From contig JAFTAM010000032.1 in assembly GCA_017458675.1 (NCBI GenBank), positions 1-60,043 on the forward strand: a DNA stretch of 60,043 nt, read 5' to 3'. Positions within the stretch are counted from its first letter, which is position 1, and each line of letters opens with the position of its first letter. Of this stretch, positions 52,004 to 60,043 are shown piece after piece. This DNA comes from a bacterium (lineage in GTDB: Bacteria; Vulcanimicrobiota; Xenobia; Xenobiales; Xenobiaceae). Under the pieces are notes generated by a model. The model had not been told where the DNA came from and did no database searches. It worked only from the letters and a program-made list of their open reading frames with translations. Made by a program: the position numbers and the translations under genes.

Positions 52004-53864
52004 AAGTCAGGATATAGAGCTGCTGCGCGGCGTAGGACTCTCGATAGTCGAACTGTTTATCGCTTACTATTTTATCCGCTGGTTCTGCGGCTTAAAGATA
52101 GAAAACAACCTTTTCAAGCTGCTGCAGAAGCGCTGGAAGCCGTTTCTTATAGTAATCGGCTTATTTATTCCGGTTTTGAATTTAACTCACTGGATAAGCC
52201 GGCTCAATCAGTTTTTTACCGACGTATACGTCTCTCTAATGCTGGCTGCGGTGCTGATGCTTTTGGAGGTCTTTTTATGTCTTCTGGAAAGCTTGAATTT
52301 CAAGAACAGAATACCCAAGCTGCAATGGAGCATAGCTTTCAGTATTCTGCGGGCCGTTTTGTATATAGGCCTGGTATATCACACCTACAGCAACTTTCTT
52401 CAGAAGGAAGTGATGGAAGGCGGTTTTCTGGCGGCAATCTGCTGTACGGCGGCTGTATATATGTGTCTGAAATTCATACACGGTTTCTTCTTTGAGGATA
52501 CCTCTTACCGCTATGAGCTGATGCAGTCGTTTATGTCCAAAAAATCGGCCCTGGGCTACGGAGTCGTCCTGGTGCTGACGGCTATGTATGCCTGGACCTG
52601 GGTCCCCTCAGCCGTCAGAACACGCTTGGCATTAGGCAAATATCTGCTGGCCATTCTGGCGGCCCTGGCGCTTATTTTTGTTGCGGAGGCCTTCTTTGTA
52701 CTGCTGTTCGATTACTATTTCAGTCAGAAAAAGAAAAAGACGGTTTCAAAATTGATTCAGGATATTACCCGGCTGGCGGTTTATCTGCTGCTGGCGACAA
52801 TAATTCTGACCACGGCTTTCAATATCAATTTATCCTCTCTGCTGGTCGGTTCCACCGCTCTGTCGGTCATCTTAGGCTTCGCCCTGCAGGATACCATGGG
52901 CAATCTGGTGGCCGGCGTGCTGATCAACTTCGCCAAGCCTTACAAAATCGGCGATTATATCGATATCGGCGGTCTGGCGGGCACGGTGGAAAAGCTGGAC
53001 TGGCGTTCTACGGTTTTAAAGCCGATCAGCGGCGAGCGCAACATTCTGCCCAATTCGACGGTGGCAAAATCGAATATCAAAAACTTTTCCTTCCCGACGG
53101 CCCGTCAGGCCAGAAGCGTGGAGGTCGGCGCCGGCTACGAGCATTCGCCGGACTTGGTGCGCCGCGTCATCATGCAGGCTCTGCGTTCGGTGAAGGAGGT
53201 CATGTTTGAGCCCGCTCCCAAAATTCTGCTGACCGAATTCGCCGATTCCTCCATAAATTACAAGGTTGTATTCTGGGTTGACGATTTCAGCACCGGCGTA
53301 GTGGCGGAATCGAAGGTCCGCGAATCTATCTGGTACAATTTCTCCCGCGAGAAGATAAACATTCCTTTCCCCATCACTACAGTTATTAAAGATGAAGGCA
53401 AAGACGACGGCGGTTTCTCTGTTTCCGAATTCGTCTCCGATCTCAAGTTCTCCGACAAGCTCTCCGCTGAGTTTAAGGAAAAATTCGTCAAGTCGCTCTC
53501 TTTAAAGATGTTCGGTCCCTCGGAGAGCGTCTGTCCCTGCGAATGTATCGGAGAAAAGCCGGTATTGTATCTGCTTAAATCCGGTCTGCTCTCCTTCGCC
53601 TTTGAGAATGCAGGCGAGGAGGCCAAAACTCAGTCCGAAGTTCAATTCCGCCGCGGCGATCTTTTTGTCGCCGGCGCCGCAGGAGAAATTCCTGACAATT
53701 CCGTCGTCAGGGCTGTAGAGGAAACGGAAATCCTGATTCTGACGGTTTCGCAGGCCGCTTACTTTATGGAGCGTTTCCATGAGGATTGGCAGGTAATCCT
53801 GAGCGAGGCCAAATGTCTGAGCGTGTTGGAACCGCCCTCTCTGCAGAAGGACAAAGCCCAATAA
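51996..53864 (+). CDS. MscS-type mechanosensitive channel with C-terminal cNMP-binding-like domain, 622 aa
   Basis: Five or six membrane segments to about residue 300. The MscS core follows: pore-lining helix and 'VILGFALQDTMGNLVAGVLI' (about 290-310), then the beta domain with 'YKIGDYIDIGG' and 'ERNILPNSTV'. After the cytosolic vestibule a domain of about 120 residues (500-620) has the beta-roll pattern of cyclic-nucleotide-binding proteins but lacks the FGE phosphate cassette, so ligand binding is doubtful. The ATG at 51996 has GGAAAG upstream. It protects against osmotic downshock or acts as a gated channel. A terminator follows. Confidence 0.9.
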   Translation: MIRSQDIELLRGVGLSIVELFIAYYFIRWFCGLKIENNLFKLLQKRWKPFLIVIGLFIPVLNLTHWISRLNQFFTDVYVSLMLAAVLMLLEVFLCLLESLNFKNRIPKLQWSIAFSILRAVLYIGLVYHTYSNFLQKEVMEGGFLAAICCTAAVYMCLKFIHGFFFEDTSYRYELMQSFMSKKSALGYGVVLVLTAMYAWTWVPSAVRTRLALGKYLLAILAALALIFVAEAFFVLLFDYYFSQKKKKTVSKLIQDITRLAVYLLLATIILTTAFNINLSSLLVGSTALSVILGFALQDTMGNLVAGVLINFAKPYKIGDYIDIGGLAGTVEKLDWRSTVLKPISGERNILPNSTVAKSNIKNFSFPTARQARSVEVGAGYEHSPDLVRRVIMQALRSVKEVMFEPAPKILLTEFADSSINYKVVFWVDDFSTGVVAESKVRESIWYNFSREKINIPFPITTVIKDEGKDDGGFSVSEFVSDLKFSDKLSAEFKEKFVKSLSLKMFGPSESVCPCECIGEKPVLYLLKSGLLSFAFENAGEEAKTQSEVQFRRGDLFVAGAAGEIPDNSVVRAVEETEILILTVSQAAYFMERFHEDWQVILSEAKCLSVLEPPSLQKDKAQ

Positions 53865-53893
53865 AGCCGTCGGAGGAAATCACTCCCGTACAA

Positions 53894-53930
53894 TAAAAAA
53901 ACTGCCGCTCTGGAAACGGCAGTTTTTTTT
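53894..53930. terminator. Bidirectional intrinsic terminator
   Basis: ACTGCCG (53901-53907) pairs with CGGCAGT (53917-53923), with six A before and seven or more T after; serves both converging genes. Confidence 0.88.
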
Positions 53931-53940
53931 ACAGTCTGTT

Positions 53941-54594
53941 TTACGCTTTTGCGTTCTGCAGGCGGAAATTATCCAGAGCCTGCAGTAGATGTTCGGCAAA
54001 TTTGTGGTGATGTTCGCACTGCATATAGATGCACTGCTGCTCCGATAAGCTGATTTTTAAGCCCGGGTTGTAATTGATTTCGCAGAATTTTACGTTTGTG
54101 ATCTGAGCCAGGCTGAGGCTGAAGCTGTAGGACATGGGCAGAAAGGCGGTTACCACGTCCATTATGCTGGAGCCGGTAAAGAGACGCTCGTAAAAGATTA
54201 TGCGCTTATTGGTGATCTCCGCTTTGGCGTTCTGCATATAGGAGGTGTCGCCCCCATAAACGGCGGCGTCCTCATAGAGGGCGGTCTCGCCCGCCAGTTT
54301 GGCGACACTCATGGTGCTGTTCAGCTTGCGCAGGGCCTCGCGGATGGGAAGCGATTGGGCGGCGGCGGTATTGACGATATTTTTCACCGAAAGCGCGCCG
54401 ATTAAATCCTGGGCGGCTTCGCCGGTTTTGTGGCTGAACTCTTCCAGGGTTTTCGCGGTCAGAGGAGACGATTGGGCGACTATATCGCCGAAAATCTCCG
54501 CGCTTTCGCTGTCGTTCGCTTTAATTAAGCTTCCGCAGAACGGGCATGTCAAAGCGTCGTTGTCAATCTGCTGACGGCAGCTGCTGCAAATCAT
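53941..54594 (-). CDS. Zinc-ribbon protein with GRAM/PH-like domain, 217 aa
   Basis: N-terminal zinc ribbon with Cys3, Cys6, Cys17 and Cys20 (CSSC...CPFC). A helical middle (about 45-105) follows. The C-terminal part (about 115-205) contains 'ITNKRIIFYERL', 'LPMSYSFSLSLAQITNVKF' and 'LKISLSEQQCIYMQC', the strand order of GRAM/PH-like domains that bind membranes or proteins. No signal peptide. GAGGAGG precedes the ATG. It follows the amidotransferase gene by 17 bp, so the two form an operon. Function unknown. Confidence 0.75.
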   Translation of the reverse strand: MICSSCRQQIDNDALTCPFCGSLIKANDSESAEIFGDIVAQSSPLTAKTLEEFSHKTGEAAQDLIGALSVKNIVNTAAAQSLPIREALRKLNSTMSVAKLAGETALYEDAAVYGGDTSYMQNAKAEITNKRIIFYERLFTGSSIMDVVTAFLPMSYSFSLSLAQITNVKFCEINYNPGLKISLSEQQCIYMQCEHHHKFAEHLLQALDNFRLQNAKA

Positions 54595-54611
54595 GATTGC
54601 CTCCTCTCTAT

Positions 54612-55352
54612 CTATGACCAGCGGGGAATAACTATCTTCTCAATATAATTTCTGGCTATTGCTTCAGTGTAGGTCCTTTTGATAATCCGATTAAAGCGCT
54701 CCATGGCTCCGGGTTCGGAGGCATAGACGTGAGCGTAGGCGTGCATTCTGGCCAGAAGGTCCTCGCGGGTCAGCTCGGGATGGAACTGGAATCCGTAAAT
54801 CGGTTTGGAAATATGGCGCATCGCCTGGTATCGGCAGTTCTCGCTCTGAGCCAGATGTATAAAATCCGGCGGCATAACCGTTACGGCGTCGTGGTGGCCC
54901 TCCTGGGCTGTGAATGAAGAGGCAATACTGTCAAATACGGGGTCCTTGCGCCCTTCTTCGGTCAAGGTCATTAAGAAGGTGCCGGTTTCGCTCTTTTCGT
55001 GAGGCAGTTCCTCGACCTTTCCGCCTAAAGCCTGAGCCAGGATCTGGTGGCCGTAACAAAGGCCCAGAATGGGGAAGCCGATATCGGTAAGATATTTTAC
55101 AAAATCAAGCAGCGGCTGAAAGAAGGCGGGACGGTTGTGAACGACCGAATAATCTCCGGTGCCTCCGATAATTACCGCCTGGAATCCCTCTTCGCAGCCC
55201 CGGGGCAGAGGCTTTTCCAAAATATTGTACATTTCGAGCTGCTCGGGAAGCAGCTCGCCCGATCTCAGCAGGCAATCCCGTTCATTCTCTGCCATAGCCC
55301 AGTCCAAACGGGCCTCAAGTACTAAAAAACGCAGCTTATCTTTTTTAATCAT
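54612..55352 (-). CDS. Class I glutamine amidotransferase-like protein, 246 aa
   Basis: The triad is visible: nucleophile Cys99 in GLCYGHQ, His191 and Glu193 in FQFHPE. The protein is a stand-alone GATase domain of the GMP-synthase-like group. Free-standing members hydrolyse glutamine or gamma-glutamyl amides, but some act on other substrates, so no precise role can be given. No clear ribosome-binding site lies before the ATG at 55352, so the start is slightly uncertain. Confidence 0.85.
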   Translation of the reverse strand: MIKKDKLRFLVLEARLDWAMAENERDCLLRSGELLPEQLEMYNILEKPLPRGCEEGFQAVIIGGTGDYSVVHNRPAFFQPLLDFVKYLTDIGFPILGLCYGHQILAQALGGKVEELPHEKSETGTFLMTLTEEGRKDPVFDSIASSFTAQEGHHDAVTVMPPDFIHLAQSENCRYQAMRHISKPIYGFQFHPELTREDLLARMHAYAHVYASEPGAMERFNRIIKRTYTEAIARNYIEKIVIPRWS

Positions 55353-55493
55353 AAGGGAATTTTAGCACTAATAGGAACAAATAAAAAGGGGAAGGCGCGC
55401 CCTTATCAAGGTTCTATTTTTGAAATGATAAAGGGAGAAAAAATCCGTTTACAGAAAAATTAAAAAAATGTTTTTTCGGGTGGTTTTCCGGTT

Positions 55494-56153
55494 ATGAAAT
55501 GTCCTCGCTGCAAACAAGAAAATATAGTAGGCTCCGTATATTGCGACAACTGCGGCGCTAACCTCAAGGAAGCGCAGTTCTCTGCGCCTGTGTACGGAAG
55601 CGCCGATCTGCTCAGGCCCACTCCGGCGGCGCCGCCTGCGCCTGTCTTCAGCAGCGCGCCCGCTCCGGCTCCGGTCTATGCGCCTCCGGCTCCGCCTCCT
55701 GCTTATGCTCCGCCGGTCCCTTCTCCCGCGCCGACCTATGCGCCTCCGGCTCCGCCGCCCGCTCCTGCGCCTGCTTATGCTCCGCCTGCGCCCGCTCCTG
55801 CGCCGCCTGCTGACCCGGCTAAAAATGCTTTTGCAGTTTTTAAGGCTGAGCGCAGCCAAGACAAGTTTTATGTCCGCGCCGAGAAGACTCTGCTGGGCCG
55901 AGGACCCGGGGAACCCGGCAAGGGCGCCAAGGTCGATTTCGGAAGCGTTCCCGAAGGCGGCACGGTTTCTAAAAAGCACGCAGTTTTAATTCGCGATTCT
56001 ATGGGCGTCTATATCGAAGACGTCGGCAGCGGCAACGGCACCTTTATCAATGAGGAGAAGATACCTCAGGGGCTGCAGCGGGTTCTGCATGACGGCGATA
56101 AGGTCCGGCTGGGTGGAGTGAGCTTCATTTTCAGCCTCATTCAAAACGGTTAA
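55494..56153 (+). CDS. Zinc-ribbon and FHA-domain protein, 219 aa
   Basis: A zinc ribbon (CPRC...CDNC, residues 3-20) is followed by a Pro/Ala/Tyr linker with repeats of the 'YAPPAPPPA' kind (about 48-112). A C-terminal FHA domain (about 120-215) holds the family residues: 'LLGRGPG', 'VSKKHAVL' and 'DVGSGNGTFIN'. FHA domains bind phosphothreonine, so a Ser/Thr kinase probably exists elsewhere in the genome. No kinase is in the window. Divergent from the amidotransferase. Confidence 0.88.
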   Translation: MKCPRCKQENIVGSVYCDNCGANLKEAQFSAPVYGSADLLRPTPAAPPAPVFSSAPAPAPVYAPPAPPPAYAPPVPSPAPTYAPPAPPPAPAPAYAPPAPAPAPPADPAKNAFAVFKAERSQDKFYVRAEKTLLGRGPGEPGKGAKVDFGSVPEGGTVSKKHAVLIRDSMGVYIEDVGSGNGTFINEEKIPQGLQRVLHDGDKVRLGGVSFIFSLIQNG

Positions 56154-56175
56154 TGCTTTGAATCGCTGAAGTGGC

Positions 56176-56204
56176 TGTATTTTCGGACTCTGTTCCTGTA
56201 TAAT
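56176..56204 (+). promoter_or_regulatory. Possible promoter of the acyl-CoA synthetase gene
   Basis: A perfect TATAAT (56199-56204) with TG immediately before it, and a weak -35 (TGTATT, 56176-56181) at 17 bp. The gene starts 82 bases downstream. Confidence 0.45.
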
Positions 56205-56286
56205 ATAAGGACGGGCCTTCGGGCTGCGTATGTTCTCTGACTGAATAAGCAACGATAACTGACATTTTTATGAGGCGCGTGGATTC

Positions 56287-58155
56287 ATGTCTGCATTTAC
56301 CGATTATCCCGTATCTTCTGCTTTGCTTGAATGGGCGGAAAAAGCTGAAATAACAACCTTGACCGGCGTTTTTAAAAACTCGCTGGAAAAGTTTGGAGAG
56401 CGTCCCTATTTAGGCGACTGCGACGGCAAGAGCTTCAGGTTTAAGACCTATAATGAGGTCTACGCGGAGATTAAAAATTTTGCCTGCGCTCTTCTGGCTT
56501 TGGGATTGCGCCGCAGTGAGAGAGTCGCCAATTTCTCCGTCAACGGTCTGGCTTGGCCGGTAGTAGATTTCGGAACCATGTTTGCTGGCGGCATTCACGT
56601 GCCCATGTATCCGACCTTAAGCGCCGAAGAAATGGCCTATATCGTCGAGGACAGCGAAGCCCAGGTGCTGGTCGCCTCCCATAAGGAGCAGATTCTCAAG
56701 GTATTGGAGTGTCTGCGCAAGGGGCGCATTTCCAAGGTCAAGCATATTATTGCCATTGAGAACTTTGCCTTTGACGGCGAATATTTTGAAAACCGTGTGC
56801 GCCTCTGGAACTGGCAGAAGTTCCTCGATTTCGGCGCTGACAGTCTCAAGGACCATGAAGCGTCTATGGAAGAGATCTGCGCTTCAACTAAAGCTGAGGA
56901 TCTCTGCAGCTTTGTCTATACTTCGGGAACGACCGGCAATCCTAAGGGCGCTATGCTCATGCACGGCAATTTCGTTTCCCAGGTTGTCTCGCTGGTCGAT
57001 TTGGTTTCACTCGGCAAGGAGGACGTGGAAATGTCCTTCCTGCCCCTTTCTCACGTCTTTGAACGCATCTGCTACTATGCTCTGACCTATAAGGGCTCGT
57101 CCATAGGCTATACCCGGGGCATCCGTTTCCTGACGGCGGATTTAAAGCTGCTGAAACCCACCATGGTCCCCAGCGTGCCCCGTCTCTTTGAAAAGATTTT
57201 CGCCAAATTGGTGGCTCAGTCAGGAGGCGGTCTGAAGGACCGTCTGTTTAATCACGCCATCAACATGGGCCGCCGCTACCGTGAGGAGAAGAAAAAGGGC
57301 AAAGTCTCTTTGATTATGAATTGGGAGCACTCTTTGTGCGACGCTTTGATTTATTCAAAGATTCGCGAGGCCGTAGGCGGCCGGGTGCGCCATTTTATTT
57401 CCGGCGGCGCTCCTTCGCGGGTAGATGTTCTGAATTTCTTCCTGGATGCGGGACTGAGCATTTTGGAGGGCTACGGCCTGACTGAGACCAGTCCGGTGCT
57501 GTGCCTGAACCGTCCCGACAATATAAATCCCGGTACGGTCGGGGAGGCTACTCCCGGAGTTGACATTAAGATCGCCGAAGACGGAGAAATCTGCGCTAAG
57601 GGCCCCAATATTATGCGCGGCTATTTTAAGCTTCCGCAGGCCACCGCCGAGGTCTTTGACGAGGACGGTTATTTTCACACCGGCGATATCGGAGAATACG
57701 ATCCGGAAACGAAATGCTATACCATAACGGATCGCAAAAAAGAAATTTTGGTCCTCTCCAATGGCAAAAATGTCGCTCCCGCTCCGTTGGAAAACGCTAT
57801 TAAAGCGAGCTTCTGGATTGAACAAGTGGTGGTCGTGGGCAACAACCGCAGTTTTGTGGGCGCTTTGATAGTACCTAACTTTGACAAACTTGAGGAATGG
57901 GCTAAAAAGGAGGGATTGAAGGGGGATCGGGAAGTCCTGGTTAAAGATGTCAAAGTAGAGCAGCTGCTTTTAAAAGAGATAAAGAAGTGCTGCGAAGATT
58001 TCTCCGATTACGAAAAGGTGCGCCGCATCGTTGTCCTGCCCAGAGCGCTGTCAGCGGAGGAGGGAGAAGTAACGCCTACTCTGAAAATTAAGAGGCGCGT
58101 CGTCAATTCCCATTTTAATGAGCTCATCGAGGAATTGTACAAACGAGATAACTGA
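56287..58155 (+). CDS. Long-chain fatty acyl-CoA synthetase-like AMP-binding protein, 622 aa
   Basis: ANL superfamily. The P-loop YTSGTTGNPKGAML is at about 211-224, GYGLTETSP near 397, YFHTGDIGEYDP near 461, and the hinge ITDRKKEILVLSNGKNVAP (about 478-496) with the Lys-rich C-terminal domain. The enzyme activates a fatty acid with ATP and CoA. Length and C-terminal 'TPTLKIKRR' fit the FadD15-like long-chain group. Chain length is not readable. No fatty-acid degradation genes adjoin. GAGG lies before the ATG. Confidence 0.93.
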   Translation: MSAFTDYPVSSALLEWAEKAEITTLTGVFKNSLEKFGERPYLGDCDGKSFRFKTYNEVYAEIKNFACALLALGLRRSERVANFSVNGLAWPVVDFGTMFAGGIHVPMYPTLSAEEMAYIVEDSEAQVLVASHKEQILKVLECLRKGRISKVKHIIAIENFAFDGEYFENRVRLWNWQKFLDFGADSLKDHEASMEEICASTKAEDLCSFVYTSGTTGNPKGAMLMHGNFVSQVVSLVDLVSLGKEDVEMSFLPLSHVFERICYYALTYKGSSIGYTRGIRFLTADLKLLKPTMVPSVPRLFEKIFAKLVAQSGGGLKDRLFNHAINMGRRYREEKKKGKVSLIMNWEHSLCDALIYSKIREAVGGRVRHFISGGAPSRVDVLNFFLDAGLSILEGYGLTETSPVLCLNRPDNINPGTVGEATPGVDIKIAEDGEICAKGPNIMRGYFKLPQATAEVFDEDGYFHTGDIGEYDPETKCYTITDRKKEILVLSNGKNVAPAPLENAIKASFWIEQVVVVGNNRSFVGALIVPNFDKLEEWAKKEGLKGDREVLVKDVKVEQLLLKEIKKCCEDFSDYEKVRRIVVLPRALSAEEGEVTPTLKIKRRVVNSHFNELIEELYKRDN

Positions 58156-58206
58156 GCTTTCTGAAAATGATTAGTAAAATAAAAATGAAATAGAGGAGTA
58201 AAAAAT

Positions 58207-58572
58207 ATGACTTTATTGATGGACGATCAGGCCATGTTGGCCGGTCAGGGTTTAGTAGGCGAGCAGGGCGGCTCCGGCGGCGGTCAGAATCTGGGCGGCG
58301 GTCAGGCCGATCTGAAGAATAAGAAATTGGACGGCGGCTTAAAGGCTATTGTGGCCCGCGGCGGCACGCAGCCTCTCAATGTAATTGTTCAGACCAAGGA
58401 CGGTCTCAAAGACGAGGATCGCAAGCTGGTGGCCAGCGTAGGCGGCAAGATCAAAGACGATCTTTACATTATTAAAGCTTTTTCTGCCGATCTGACGCCT
58501 AAAGCCATAGAGATGCTGATCCTCTCCGATCGCATCGTCCGCATCTTCCCCGACGCCGAGGTTCACAACTAG
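58207..58572 (+). CDS. Orphan I9 inhibitor/propeptide-like protein, 121 aa
   Basis: A Gly/Gln-rich opening (about 15-36), then about 60 residues that follow the pattern of subtilisin propeptides and I9 inhibitors: 'PLNVIVQTKDG', 'VASVGGKI', 'YIIKAFSADLTPKAIEML' and 'DRIVRIFPDAEV'. Such domains fold proteases or block them. No protease is fused or adjacent. No signal peptide is visible. GAGGAG precedes the ATG. It may inhibit a distant subtilase, or the fold may be used otherwise. Confidence 0.72.
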   Translation: MTLLMDDQAMLAGQGLVGEQGGSGGGQNLGGGQADLKNKKLDGGLKAIVARGGTQPLNVIVQTKDGLKDEDRKLVASVGGKIKDDLYIIKAFSADLTPKAIEMLILSDRIVRIFPDAEVHN

Positions 58573-58629
58573 CCTTAAGGGAAATCGGTATATTATTTGA
58601 GTTTTTGTATTCTTTAGGGAATATGAAAC

Positions 58630-58690
58630 GCTCCCGTAAGAGTCTTTTTGAGGAAGGACCGGTTATGGGAGCTTCTTCTTTTTGTTTTTA
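58630..58690 (+). terminator. Intrinsic terminator before glyQS-type synthetase gene
   Basis: GCTCCCGTAA (58630-58639) pairs with TTATGGGAGC (58663-58672, one G-T pair), followed by a T-rich run. It ends the I9-like gene. No T-box consensus was found around it. Confidence 0.75.
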
Positions 58691-58716
58691 TTGATAACAG
58701 AGTAATGGGAGTTAAT

Positions 58717-60043
58717 ATGAAAGAGAATAAAGCTCAGGAAGAGCTTTTCGATAAGATTGTGTCTTTGTGCAAGCGCCGCGGTTTTGTATATCCGGGCTCG
58801 GATATTTACGGCGGCCTGGCTAACTGCTGGGACTACGGCCCATTAGGCTCTCAGCTTAAGAAGAACGTCAAGGATCTGTGGTGGCGCAGCGTGGTTCAGG
58901 AGCGCGACGATATCGTCGGTCTCGACGCCGCTATCTTCATGCATCCCCGCACCTGGGAGGCTTCCGGCCATGTGCAGAACTTCTCCGATCCTCTGGTGGA
59001 CTGCCGCAAGTGCAAGCAGCGCTTCCGCGCCGACGAGCTCACTCCCGACGCCGTCTGCCCCGAGGGCGGTCAGCACGACCTCACCGAGGTGCGCAATTTC
59101 AATCTGATGTTTGAAACTCAGATGGGCGTGGTTCAGGATGAAAAATCCCGCGTCTTCCTGCGTCCGGAAACCGCTCAGGGCATCTTCGTCAACTTCCTGA
59201 ACGTCCAGACCTCGACGCGCCGCAAGCTGCCTTTCGGCATTGCTCAGATCGGCAAGTCTTTCCGCAACGAGATCACTCCCCGCCGCTTCACTTTCAGAAC
59301 CCGCGAATTCGAGCAGATGGAGATCGAGTATTTCGTAAAGCCCGAGCAGGCTGACGAAGCCTTTAAGAGCTGGGTCGATACCCGCTTTAATTGGTATAAG
59401 AAGCTCGGCCTTAAGGAAGCCAACCTGCGCCTGCGCGAGCATGAAAAGGACGAGCTGGCTCACTATGCCAAGGGCTGCTTTGATGTGGAATATATGTTCC
59501 CCTGGGGCTGGGGCGAGCTCGAAGGCATTGCCAACCGCAGCGACTTCGACCTTAAGCGCCATTCCGAGTATTCCGGCAAGAATCTCAGCTTTTTCGATCC
59601 CGATACCAACGAGCACGTCATGCCCTGGGTCATCGAGCCTTCCGGCGGCGTTGACCGCGCCACTTTCGCTTTCCTGGTCGACGCCTACGACGAAGACAAG
59701 GCTATGTCGGCTAAAGGCAAAGAGGAGACCCGCGTCGTGCTGCGCCTCCATCCCAGACTGGCTCCCGTGCAGGTCGCGGTTCTGCCCCTGCTCAAGAATA
59801 AGCCCGAGCTGATTGCCAAGGCCAAGGAGCTGGAGTTCAAGCTGCGCAAGCATTTCCTGGTCGAATACGACGAGCGCGGTCAGATCGGCAAGCGCTACCG
59901 CCGCTTCGACGAGATCGGCGCCCCCTGCTGTCTGACGGTCGATTTCGATACTCTGGAGGACAATACCGTCACCGTCCGCGACCGCGACACCATGGAGCAG
60001 GAGCGCGTCAAAATTGAAGATCTGCGCGCTTACTTAAACAAGA
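58717..60043 (+). CDS. glyS: Glycyl-tRNA synthetase (single-chain dimer type), N-terminal 442 residues
   Basis: Runs off the window end with no stop. Class II motifs are clear: opening 'FVYPGSDIYGGLANCWDYGP', motif 2 region 'RPETAQGIFVNF' and 'FRNEITPRRF', motif 3 'PSGGVDRATFAF', and an anticodon-binding domain starting near 'LHPRLAPVQVAVLP'. This is the single-chain alpha2 enzyme found in Firmicutes, eukaryotes and others, not the alpha/beta enzyme of most Proteobacteria. Only some 10-25 residues are likely missing at the C-terminus. Confidence 0.96.
   Translation, partial: MKENKAQEELFDKIVSLCKRRGFVYPGSDIYGGLANCWDYGPLGSQLKKNVKDLWWRSVVQERDDIVGLDAAIFMHPRTWEASGHVQNFSDPLVDCRKCKQRFRADELTPDAVCPEGGQHDLTEVRNFNLMFETQMGVVQDEKSRVFLRPETAQGIFVNFLNVQTSTRRKLPFGIAQIGKSFRNEITPRRFTFRTREFEQMEIEYFVKPEQADEAFKSWVDTRFNWYKKLGLKEANLRLREHEKDELAHYAKGCFDVEYMFPWGWGELEGIANRSDFDLKRHSEYSGKNLSFFDPDTNEHVMPWVIEPSGGVDRATFAFLVDAYDEDKAMSAKGKEETRVVLRLHPRLAPVQVAVLPLLKNKPELIAKAKELEFKLRKHFLVEYDERGQIGKRYRRFDEIGAPCCLTVDFDTLEDNTVTVRDRDTMEQERVKIEDLRAYLNK

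Noticed and set aside
58573-58716. Glycine T-box leader before the synthetase gene
   Set aside because: Only a terminator hairpin is present; there is no T-box sequence, and the space is too short.
58843-59853. 336-codon open frame on the minus strand
   Set aside because: It is antisense to glycyl-tRNA synthetase, whose motifs are clear on the + strand.

Overview
The window looks like chromosome from an uncultured, anaerobic bacterium with two membranes. A TolC-type outer-membrane efflux channel and two lipoproteins point to an outer membrane. Oxygen-sensitive radical SAM enzymes and an ssnA-ygfK purine-catabolism pair point to an anaerobe, perhaps from a gut. No gene here fixes the phylum. 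Genes are tightly packed on both strands and base composition is moderate. Most intergenic spaces are short, but several hold GC-rich palindromic patches.

Layout. 1-5.4 kb: a dispersed repeat, two unknown small genes, a radical SAM protein whose N-terminus resembles tetraether-lipid synthases, an exported L,D-transpeptidase and a lipoprotein. A second, inverted copy of the repeat lies at 4.6 kb. 5.6-13 kb: a leftward run uvrB-uvrA-FAD oxidoreductase-TPR protein. 13-19.5 kb: a rightward run of a multi-pass (GT-C-like) membrane protein, a CPA2 cation/proton antiporter and four small exported proteins. Two or three of the small proteins are clear paralogues, and an IS3-family transposase remnant sits among them. 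19.5-25.2 kb: leftward amrS and the ssnA-ygfK pair. 25.7-29.5 kb: a large low-complexity membrane protein with a 39-bp coding tandem repeat, then a PfkB-family sugar/nucleoside kinase. 29.5-35.1 kb (leftward): exported beta-propeller protein, dolichol-phosphate-mannose-synthase-like glycosyltransferase, DsrE/YedF-like protein, repeat lipoprotein and an M2-family peptidase.

35.6-42.9 kb is the most unusual part: three full-length RelA/SpoT homologues (RSH) in a row on the + strand. The first two keep the (p)ppGpp hydrolase residues but have altered synthetase residues, severely so in the first. The third has an intact synthetase site and one changed hydrolase residue. This looks like division of labour between tandem paralogues. 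GC-rich palindromes separate the genes.

42.9-60 kb: a MarR regulator; dtd with a single-domain response regulator; thiamine pyrophosphokinase, ThiT and ribosomal protein L28; two DUF4013-like membrane proteins; the TolC-like channel; an apparently exported methyltransferase-like protein followed by a decayed copy of itself; an MscS channel with a C-terminal cyclic-nucleotide-binding-like domain; a zinc-ribbon protein and a class I glutamine amidotransferase; a zinc-ribbon/FHA protein; an acyl-CoA synthetase; an orphan I9-propeptide-like protein; and glycyl-tRNA synthetase, which is cut by the window end.

All functions were read from the translated sequence by eye. No database search was run. 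Percent identities and family assignments should be treated accordingly.
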